Positions 7,993-14,736 of a stretch of 14,736 bases of DNA are shown piece by piece. The notes beneath the pieces are model-generated. The model ran no database searches and had not been told where the DNA came from. It saw only the letters and a program-made list of their open reading frames with translations. The DNA is from Pavlovales sp. CCMP2436 (Eukaryota > Haptophyta > Pavlovophyceae > Pavlovales): assembly GCA_026770615.1 (NCBI GenBank), contig MU631538.1, forward strand, positions 1-14,736, read 5' to 3'. Both the position numbers and the translations under genes were made by a program. Every line of letters begins with the position of its first letter. The first letter of the stretch is position 1.

Positions 7993-8530
7993 CGGCGCCT
8001 TTCTGCGTGATCCCTCATGCTCTCGTCGTCGTCGCGGCGAGCTCGCGCTGCCGCGCCCTCCTCGCCATCCCTCCCTCCTCTCGCCCAAGTTTTTTATCGC
8101 CCTCCCTCCCTCCATCGCTCCCTCTGTTTTCCCTCTGAACTCGTTGGCTTCCGCTCTACACTTTTGCAGGCTGCCTCCTAACCCGCGCAAGCAGGGTGCC
8201 TCCTGAATCAGGCCAGGGCTGATTCTCCGCCCAAGTAGGTAGCTCCCCGCTCCTATTATTCCTGGATGATCCCTCTGGTCTGTCGCAGTTCTCCGCTCGA
8301 CCACTGCGCTAGACGGTCCCTCGGGACCATGCACGACATATTTAAATATTTTAAGACAAAATGGTTATTTAAGTTACTAAGCTTAAGTTATATCTTAAAC
8401 GAGTCGATTTGCAATTAATTTATTGGCAACGCTTGCTGAAATAACTTAAAGTTAAATTACGCGGAGAAGGTGTTATTTAGTATCAAATTAATTATGGAGT
8501 TGTCAAGAATTAAAATATTTTTGTAAATTG

Positions 8531-8557
8531 TAGTGAAATTAATTTTTTATTTCACTA
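8531..8557. repeat. AT-rich 9-bp perfect inverted repeat
   Basis: tagtgaaat (8531-8539) and atttcacta (8549-8557) are exact reverse complements separated by nine mostly T bases, giving a stable small hairpin on either strand. It lies about 540 bases after the MYB stop. It could be a hairpin in the 3' UTR or a relic of an element, and no function is shown. Confidence 0.8.
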
Positions 8558-9034
8558 TAACGGTACCGCCTGATTCGATTCGGATGAAAATGAATGCGCG
8601 TAATGGACAGCCGGAGGCGAAGCAACTGGTTGCATGAGCTTAACAGCGCTTAAGAGTTAAGGTGGGGTCGAATCCCGAATTAGTGGCGCGATTCCGCACT
8701 GGGGAGGGAGAAAAGCTGTGGGTAGGACGAGGAAGTAGACATTCTTCGCCCCTGCACGCTAAGTGTCGATAGCTGCTGTCGAATAGAGCCCTTCTCGACG
8801 GTCGGAGCCCACTTCTTATGCCTCTCGTGTGCCTCTGGGGTCGACGACATCCTAGAGATAACTAACATTTCCGATTCTCAGCGCTCGGAAGCGGAAAGTT
8901 TTCTCTAGAGTCATGGTTCCCGAAGGGGCCCCGAGGAATTAGTTGCGGATTCGTGAATGGGGCGCTGCTCGAGCGCCCGCCGAACGCCGAGCGCCGAGCG
9001 CAGAGCGCCAAGCGCAGATCTGTGCCGATCGGGC

Positions 9035-9210
9035 GGAACGCCCCCCCCCCCTCGCTCCTTTGCAATCAGAGGCCGGAACAACCCCCCCCCGTCGCTCCAT
9101 TTTGAAAAAGTGGCCGGAACGACCCCCCCTCGTTATTTTTTCTTCGAATAACGTTGAACGTACCCCCCCTAAGTTATTTTTTTCCAGAATAACGTTGAAC
9201 GACCCCCCCC
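9035..9210 (+). repeat. Degenerate minisatellite, ~40-bp period with poly-C tracts
   Basis: A gaac(g/a)-then-C-run motif recurs at about 9035, 9075, 9116, 9156 and 9197, giving periods of 40-41 bases. The first units share ggccggaac and tcgctcc; the later ones share aataacgttgaacg and ttattttttt. The array therefore has an older GC-rich half and an AT-richer half. It lies about 420 bases upstream of the carrier start codon. Confidence 0.85.
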
Positions 9211-9625
9211 TACAGTTAAGGACAATGGGGGTGGTAACAAACTGACGCGCGTATAACCCTTCCCCACTTGCAGCCCCTGGTCTGGGCGTGGGGCATGGCG
9301 CCTGTACTTCGACGGCTGAGGCGAGGCAAGCATCTGGAGCGCTCGCCGACAGTTGAGCCAGTTCAGAATACCACGTACACGGAGAGGGAAGTCGGTGTCA
9401 AATCGTTGAGCACGTGGTTCGCTTAAAATTTAAAAAAAAACTTTGCTCTAATTGCTGCCCAGAGCTCTGATACCCAGGGTACGCAGGCGACAGCAAGGGG
9501 GGCAGGGGAGGGGCCGGGGCCCGACCGAGGGGCGCAGTGGCCTTTGGTGATGGCCATACTCGCAACGTATCGCTTACGCCGCGCGTCTCCCCCTCTCCGA
9601 CCAATTCCACCCCCCAGCAGCAATC

Positions 9626-11366
9626 ATGGGTGCCAGTCCGGATCTGAACATCGACCCCAACACGCCCAAGATCATCATCTTGGGGTACAAGTTCTGCCTC
9701 ACCTCGATCTCGTCCATGTGCGCCGAGGGCGCCACCTACCCGATCGACTTCACCAAGACGCGTTTGCAGCTGCAGGGCGAGGCTGGTTTCACGGGCACCA
9801 AGTTCTCCTTCTTCGGCATGATGCAGAATGTCGCCAAGACGGAGGGCGTCAGCGGGCTCTATTCGGGATTTACCCCGGCGCTTGCGCGCCACATCCCGTA
9901 CACCGGATTCCGCGCCATCGGCTACGAGGTGCGCCCCCCCCCCTTCCCCCCACCCCCCACCCTCTCCGCTGCAAACTGGCCGCCGTTGCAAATCGGCCGC
10001 GACGAGCTGAACCCGCGCGCGTCCCCTCTCGCCCCCTCTCGCCCCCGCCTCCGTGTTGCGCAGTACATCCGCGCCTTCTTCTGCGGCAAGGACGTGGTCA
10101 ACGCGCCCTTCTACGCCAAGGCGCTCGCGGGTATGACGGCCGGTGCCATCGGCCAGGCGATTGCGGTGCCGTGCGACCTGATCAAGGTCCGCATGCAGGC
10201 TGATGGCCGCCTCGTGGCAATGGGCAAGCTCGAGAAGCCTCGCTACACTGGGCTCATGGACGCCTTCGCGAAGATCAAGGCCGAGGAGGGCATCGTTGGC
10301 TTCTACAAGGGTGCCACGCCCGCCATCCAGCGCGCCGCCCTCGTCAACCTGGGCGAGCTGACCACGTACGATTCGGCCAAGACCTACATCGTGGTGCGTG
10401 GCACCCTCCCACTACTGCTGCTACCGCTGCCTGCTGTCTGTCGCCTGCTACCTGCTGAACACTGCCTGCCACCTGCTGCCGCTGCCATCTGCTGCCGCTG
10501 CCTGCTGCTCACTGCCTGCTGCATGCGGTCTGCTGCCTATTGCCTGCTTCCTGTTGCCTGCCTGTCGCCTGCCTGCTGCATGCAGGCCGCTGCCTGCTAC
10601 CCGCTGCCCGCTTCACGGGCTGCTCTGTGCGTGTCTCAGTTCACTTCGCGCAGCAGGAGAATATAAATCCAACCCTGACACTTTCATTAACCCGGACCCC
10701 ATCCACAACCCTCAACCCTGATCCTATCCCCGACCCCGAGTAGGAGAATATGGGCATCGGTCGTGACGACCTCCGCTGCCACTTGCTCTCTGCCTTCTGC
10801 TCCGGCTTCGTCGCCTCGCTCTGCTCCACTCCCGCCGACGTGGCCAAGTCGCGCATCATGAGCCAGAAGCCCGCGGCGGACGGCTCGGTGATGTACAAGG
10901 GCACGTTCCACTGCTGGGTCAAGACGGTGAACGAGGAGGGGTTCTTCGCGCTCTACAAGGTGATCATCAACACTTAAAAAAAAAAAACTAGAAGAGAAAG
11001 CCTTCCGAGTCCTGTGCTACCTCCTCTATCCAACCCCTGCCTCCTCTAGCATGCGCGGCTAACTGACCGCCCTCTTTCAAACATAACGGATCTTGCACCG
11101 CGTTTCTTGACCCTATTATTTTAGAAAGGACCCTGTCTGGCGAGTGTGTTTAAGGGTCAAACAAACAAACTAACTAACCTGGCAAGTATGGCTCGCAGCA
11201 CTCTGACCCCCTCCCCCCCTCCCCTCCCCTCCCCCCTATATTATTATCTTATCATGTGTAATAGGGGTTCTTCCCCGGCTGGTTCCGCTTGGCGCCGTGG
11301 CAGCTCGTCTTCTGGGTCACCTACGAGAGGCTGCGCATCGTCGCAGGTCTGGGCTCCTTCAAGTAG
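9626..11366 (+). CDS. UCP4: Mitochondrial carrier, uncoupling protein 4-like (SLC25A27 type)
   Basis: Four exons, 9626-9928, 10064-10393, 10744-10959 and 11265-11366, all in phase 0, encode 316 residues (family about 300-320). The protein has the three-fold carrier layout of six membrane helices, with signatures PIDFTKTR (Pro39), PCDLIKVR (Pro137) and PADVAKSR (Pro241). The closest match I recall is UCP4: KTRLQLQGE after the first signature, TPADVAKSRIM and a C-terminal YKGFFPGW...VFWVTYERLR strongly resemble it. It should sit in the mitochondrial inner membrane; UCP4 relatives have been linked to proton leak and anion transport, but the substrate here is not determined. A dicarboxylate or oxoglutarate carrier is less likely. 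The ATG is followed by a 15-residue lead before the first helix, as expected. The first intron is stop-free and in frame. Confidence 0.93.
9929..10063 (+). other. 135-nt stop-free first intron of the carrier gene
   Basis: The intron runs GTGCGC...GCGCAG, is C-rich and is a multiple of three with no in-frame stop. Retention would add 45 Pro-rich residues between the second helix region and YIRAFF. Removing it gives the family-typical GYEYIRAFF, so I treat it as an intron rather than a loop insertion. Confidence 0.88.
10413..10612 (+). repeat. CTG/CCTGCTGC-rich low-complexity tract in intron
   Basis: About 200 bases of the second carrier intron (10394-10743) consist of irregular tgcctgctgcc-type units of 5-12 bases. 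After it comes a short aaccctgac/aacccggacc-type run at about 10670-10738 leading into the acceptor tag at 10741-10743. Confidence 0.9.
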
Positions 11367-11794
11367 ACCGCGAGGCGGACGGAGGCTTCCGAGGCGCGCG
11401 GGGGGGAGAGGGGGGGGGGGTGCAAAGGCAGAGATGGTCGCAGATCGGGATTTTGGAAAAGCGCGGAAATGCCCTGCGCTAGCTCGGGCCCGCGGGCCCG
11501 GCGAAAGGAGCCGCGTGCGATATCGCCGCTACGCTCCGCGGGGAAAGAGGATGTAGAACTATAAATCTGTCTCCGTAGGCGTAAGTGCGCCGGTTTCAAA
11601 AGATTCCGATTCGGATATAGATTTTTGGAGCGATTCCGAGAGTGCGCTTTTACAACTCAGAATTTCGGTATTTCCGTACACATTATAGAAGCCACACTGA
11701 CGCGCGGGGATGCGAAATTCCGAATGGTCGAGTCAAGTGGGGAACGACCGGGTCGATCGCTGTCTGACAAGGGTGGACTACCACGTCCTCTCCC

Positions 11795-11906
11795 TGTAAC
11801 GTTTGTTTTGTAACCGTGTAACGTTTGTTTTGTAACCGTGTAACGTTTGTTTTGTGGCCGTGTAACGTTTGTTTTGTGGCCGTGTAACGTTTGGTTTGTT
11901 CGTGCA
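11795..11906 (+). repeat. 22-bp tandem repeat array (five units)
   Basis: Units containing tgtaacgtttgttttgt begin at 11797, 11819, 11841, 11863 and 11885, an exact 22-bp period. The first two units end aacc, the next two ggcc, and the last is diverged. Each unit carries TGTAAC, and TGTAA is the polyadenylation signal of green algae; whether it works that way here is unknown. The array lies about 430 bases after the carrier stop. Confidence 0.95.
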
Positions 11907-12679
11907 AGTTAACTAGTTACAGTCGTTTTGTGAGGCGTAGATGCGTAGCAGCGTAGCCCCCTTTGCGCAGCATCTTTTGAAAAGGGGAATTTAAAATTTG
12001 GAGTGGCCGCCATGGGGCTTGCAGCGCGCTGCACTGTGAATGAAGGTCTGATGGTATCAACTACAGCGGCACTCATCTGCCACCGCGCGCAGGCGCGCAT
12101 GGCTCTACGGCCGTGACCTGTGCTCTAGTTGTGCCACATCGCCTCGCCCTCCGACGAGGGCCTCGTCCACGCGCGCGCTGTCCAAGAAAGGGCCGGATTA
12201 CCCCCCGTTCTGGCGATTCTCGCCGGCCACTGCTCCACCCGCGCCGAGGCGGCGACGGATGCTGGTGCGCGTGGCGGGTAGAGCGCGGGCATCCACTCTC
12301 TCTCACGCCGCGCTGCTGGGCCCCGGCCCGCTCGACGCCCGCCATCGCCGCGACGGCCACCGAGATGGGGGCCGGTTTGGGCCCAAGCGTATCAGTCAGG
12401 CGTCGCTCTCGGCTGTTCACGGAGCGCGGCTCATCCACGGGCCGCTTTGGTGGGTGGTGAGCTGCGTGCCGGGCAAGCCGCAATCGACGATCATGCCCGT
12501 TAAGCGCGCTCGCGCACCACGCCCACCCGCGCTTCGGGTGCGCGCCGCACGCGGGCAACAGGGCCCAAGGCGCGTTTTCGTGCATCCTTCGCGAACTTTT
12601 GGGTGAAGGCGTTCGACTTGCTCTCCCACCCTCTCTCGCCGGCTAGCGAGCCGTCCCGTTGGGCGACGACAACGATGAC

Positions 12680-12728
12680 GCCCGCTCGCCGCGACTACGC
12701 CCGCTCGCCGCGACTATGCCAGCTCGCC
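12680..12728 (+). repeat. 19-bp tandem repeat (2.6 units)
   Basis: gcccgctcgccgcgactac at 12680-12698 is repeated with one change at 12699-12717 and partly at 12718-12728 (gccagctcgcc). It is GC-rich and lies in a gene-free stretch. Confidence 0.9.
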
Positions 12729-12999
12729 GGCTTCGGCTCGTCGGACTGAATGCACCGACATCGTCTCGTCGATTTCTGAATGCGATCGACCAGTCCCGGG
12801 CGCTCCGACGACCCATCGCTTGTCGGAGGCGTGCCCAATGTGCATGGCGGCCCGACAGCCGCGGTTCGCGCCCCGGCCGCTACGATGGAATTCGCGACAC
12901 GCGTCGGTCGGCCCTTTAATATTACATAGTTACTAGTTACGTGGGTTAGTTACAACAAGTTTGTTCGTATTACTCTACTTTTGGTTAAGCTGCTGCTTC

Positions 13000-13163
13000 G
13001 CGCCGGGGATGCGGGGGCTGGCCCCCGCCAGAGGCTATGGTATGCTGTTAGTGGGTGTTCAGAATCTGCTGTCTTCGCAAAAGAATTTAAGCGCCGCAGG
13101 CCGGGGGTGCGGGGCTGCCAGAGGCTATTTTATTCCGTTGAAGGGTTACACGTATGTTCAGAA
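13000..13163 (+). repeat. Diverged tandem duplication, ~90-98-bp period
   Basis: The left copy (about 13000-13065) and right copy (about 13091-13163) share gcgccg, a gcgggg run, ccagaggctat and gttcagaat in the same order. The ccagaggctat blocks are 90 bases apart and the gttcagaat blocks 98 apart, so an insertion of about 8 bases separates them. It sits 290-460 bases upstream of the PP2A-A ATG. Confidence 0.8.
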
Positions 13164-13456
13164 TTCAAGACCGCCCTGTCCGGGCAGGACGACTGTCTGT
13201 CAAGACCACCCCCCCCCGGGAGGGCCCCCGGAGGGCATATCTGCGACAGCACACGGTCTGGGCCGAACATTCCTTTGCGAGAGCTGTTTTAAGAGTTGGT
13301 GTACCATACTTCCGTGAGCGGGCTCCTGTACCGAGCACACAAGCCGTAAATTGCAATTTTTTTAAAAGGCCACCACACTCGCCCGTGAAGCGCTCGTTGG
13401 TGAAGCGAGCGCGGAACGCAAACCGCGAGCGCTGACGACAGCAGGGAGCAGTCGCC

Positions 13457-14358
13457 ATGGCGGTCGACGGGGGCGACGAGTCTGAGCTCTACCCTATCGC
13501 CATTCTGATCGACGAGCTCAAGAACGAGGACATCCAGCTGCGGCTCAACTCTATCCGCCGCCTCTCCACCATCGCCGTTGCGCTCGGCGCGGAGCGGACG
13601 CGCTGCGAGCTCGTCCCCTTCTTGAATGGTGCGCCGCAGCGCGCGCCGCCTCCCCTGCGCCGCGCTCCGAGCCGCCCAGCTGCGTCCAGGCCACGGTGGG
13701 AGGGAGGGAGGGAGGTTCGGAACGAGTTCGAGTGGCCAAATTGGCTCGGGCGATGTCTGAGCCCCCCCTGCCTCTGCCGCTGTGCCCCCGGCCGCCGGCG
13801 CGCGCGCAGATTCGATCGACGATGAGGACGAGGTGCTGCTCGCTATGGCCGAGGAGCTGGGCAAGTTCGTGGCGCACGTGGGTGGGGCGCAGCACGCCGC
13901 GTGTCTGATTCCACCGCTGGAGACGCTCTGCACCATCGAGGTGCTCCTCCTTCCCCCCCCCCCCTGCCCCGTGCCTGATGCCTGGAGGTGATGGATGTGC
14001 TCGTCCAACTACATCTCCTTCGTTCGACCCCTCCTGATTGCAATCCCATTGACCCTCTGTCCCAGCTGACATCTGTCCTTAGCTGCACTGACACATGCCC
14101 TCTGACCTCTTGCCGCAGGAAACGCGCCCTGACCTATCGCAACGCTGTGACCGTGTGCTGCACACCCTTTGCACCCTCTCGTATCAAACATCAAACAACC
14201 CCACGACCGAATGGGATGCCCGATGCCCGTGTGCCGCAGGAGGCGAGCGTGCGCGAGAGGGCCGTCGCATCTTTCAACGAGGTGGCCGCCGCCCTCTCCG
14301 CCGACCACCTGCTCACCCACTTCGTGCCGCTGGTCAAGCGCCTGGCGACCGCGGACTG
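13457..14358 (+). CDS. PPP2R1: PP2A 65 kDa scaffold subunit A, N-terminal part (continues beyond window)
   Basis: Exons 13457-13628, 13810-13940 and 14240-14358 encode the first 140 residues of a PP2A scaffold subunit, about the first three to four HEAT repeats, the region that helps bind B-type subunits. The match to animal and plant PR65 starts at the N-terminus: [20 protein letters not shown], then [34 protein letters not shown] and [17 protein letters not shown]. The ATG has a good context (gccATGg) and aligns with the family start. Exon 1 to 2 splices in phase 1, rebuilding Asp; exon 3 ends in phase 2 inside a Trp codon at donor GTAATA (14359), and the next exon is outside the window. 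A decoy acceptor tgccgcagga at 14111-14120 copies the true one at 14232-14241. The residues do not overlap those of the PP2A-A gene at the left edge. Confidence 0.95.
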
Positions 14359-14363
14359 GTAAT

Positions 14364-14507
14364 ACACCATATATTTCTGATAGGGATTCAAGCTGGCGTC
14401 TGACTGTTCTGAATGTTGTGCTGGTCTGAGCGCTGCGTCGCCCATTGCCTGCTGCGTGCCTTAGTCGGCTTGGCTTGGGCGCGACCGCGCGTGCCGACAC
14501 CATATAT
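14364..14507. repeat. 11-bp direct repeats flanking an inserted element
   Basis: acaccatatat occurs at 14364-14374 and again at 14497-14507, exactly flanking the 122 bases that match the dispersed repeat. This is what a target-site duplication made on insertion would look like. The left copy starts only 5 bases after the splice donor GT. Confidence 0.8.
14375..14496 (-). mobile_element. Dispersed repeat, copy 4, inserted in a PP2A-A intron
   Basis: On the minus strand this is nearly identical (about two substitutions, one 4-base gap) to the full copy at 4871-4994. It has no coding capacity and no terminal inverted repeats. The flanking 11-bp duplication suggests a short non-autonomous mobile element, and its high identity suggests recent movement. 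A SINE-like or introner-like element are the options I consider; a tRNA-type internal promoter is not evident. Confidence 0.7.
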
Positions 14508-14677
14508 AAATGTATAATATAAAATTGAATATCCATCAGTAATTATGTATCATATGAATCATTTTATGAATTTCTTTGGCCAGCGGACTGGGCTGGTGAT
14601 GCATCACATAGAATCGAATCTTTTTATGATGCACCATCTCAAAAATAAATGCTGAGAATTACATGAGGTGTGTGCCC

Positions 14678-14736
14678 AGGTTTACCTCTCGCATAATAAT
14701 ACATTTTGTCTGTAAAGGTTTACCTCTCGCATAATA
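14678..14736 (+). repeat. 21-bp direct repeat, 38-bp period, cut by window end
   Basis: The 21 bases aggtttacctctcgcataat plus a final a occur at 14678-14698 and 14716-14736. The second copy ends exactly at the window edge, so a longer tandem array may continue. It lies in the third intron of the right-hand PP2A-A gene. Confidence 0.95.

Larger units (their letters stand above)
7993..9625. other. Intergenic region between the MYB and carrier genes
   Basis: No protein gene is recognised. About 7993-8340 is mixed and pyrimidine-rich, probably MYB 3' UTR. About 8340-8570 is AT-rich with a 9-bp inverted repeat. About 8940-9030 has a gggcgct/agcgccc hairpin (8960-8978) and short gcgccgagc-type repeats. 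About 9035-9210 is a poly-C minisatellite. The last 380 bases should hold the promoter and leader of the carrier gene. Short minus-strand frames at 8680-9065 have no recognisable content. Confidence 0.55.
11367..13456. other. Intergenic region between the carrier and second PP2A-A gene
   Basis: I recognise no gene in these 2.1 kb. The left part (to ~12100) should include the carrier 3' UTR and holds a 22-bp tandem array. The part 12100-12900 is very GC-rich, and open frames on both strands there (about 12073-12606) resemble no family and show no periodic coding character. At 12900-13456 a diverged tandem duplication is followed by the leader of the downstream PP2A-A gene. Confidence 0.55.

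Noticed and set aside
8275..8335. Minus-strand tRNA-like sequence with an A-box match (tagcgcagtgg)
   Set aside because: The expected anticodon arm does not fold and no good B box follows at tRNA distance. It could be a decayed tRNA-derived repeat, but this cannot be supported.
8655..8680. B-box-like ggggtcgaatcccg, possible tRNA T-arm
   Set aside because: The T-loop is imperfect and no matching acceptor stem or A box lies upstream at the right distance, so I do not call a tRNA.
8680..9065. Two short minus-strand frames both ending in a Leu-Pro-Ser-Ala-Glu-like stretch
   Set aside because: The shared residues are few and the surrounding DNA is not clearly duplicated, so this is likely coincidence.
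11795..11906. 22-bp regular repeats considered as a CRISPR array
   Set aside because: The repeats are contiguous without unique spacers, and the host is a eukaryote.
12073..12606. GC-rich open frames of 115-170 residues on both strands
   Set aside because: No family resemblance, Arg/Pro/Ala-dominated composition and similar length in several frames are what GC-rich non-coding DNA produces.
14375..14496. Repeat copy 4 as a tRNA-derived SINE
   Set aside because: Only a partial B-box resemblance (gattcaagc) is seen, near one end, with no A box, so a polymerase III promoter is not supported.

Overview
The window is nuclear DNA from a eukaryote, most likely a GC-rich unicellular one such as a microalga or related protist. 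The coding exons are GC-rich with mostly G or C in third codon positions. Genes are interrupted by short introns (81-448 nt), and intergenic DNA alternates between AT-rich stretches and GC-rich, poly-C-rich or microsatellite stretches. There are no bacterial operons or ribosome binding sites. I cannot assign a species from sequence alone. All five recognisable protein-coding genes lie on the + strand.

Layout: (1) 37-1951 holds the last six exons of a gene for the scaffold (A/PR65) subunit of protein phosphatase 2A, with its 5' part outside the window. (2) 3103-4222 holds a complete two-exon KDEL receptor (ERD2), spliced through a GC-AG intron. (3) 4223-6525 is intergenic and contains a small dispersed repeat family and, close to the next gene, three E2F-like motifs. 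(4) 6526-7992 holds a two-exon two-repeat MYB protein. (5) 7993-9625 is intergenic, with an AT-rich inverted repeat and a poly-C minisatellite of about 40 bp period. (6) 9626-11366 holds a four-exon mitochondrial carrier most like uncoupling protein 4. (7) 11367-13456 is intergenic, with a 22-bp tandem array, a 19-bp tandem repeat and a diverged tandem duplication. (8) 13457-14358 and onward holds the first three exons of another PP2A scaffold gene, which runs off the right edge.

The genes are housekeeping or regulatory functions (phosphatase scaffold, ER retrieval, transcription factor, mitochondrial transport) with no evident shared pathway. The most notable architectural point is that the 3' part of a PP2A-A gene sits at the left edge and the 5' part of a PP2A-A gene sits at the right edge, in the same orientation and without overlapping residues. 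This fits either two tandem paralogues or one repeat unit of a tandemly duplicated or circular locus. Other points of interest are splice donors that favour C at +4, introns holding degenerate copies of neighbouring exon ends, complementary GU- and CA-rich introns bracketing four exons, and a near-identical ~120-bp repeat found both in an intergenic region and inside a PP2A intron with an 11-bp flanking duplication. I saw no CRISPR array, rRNA gene, convincing tRNA gene or autonomous transposon gene.
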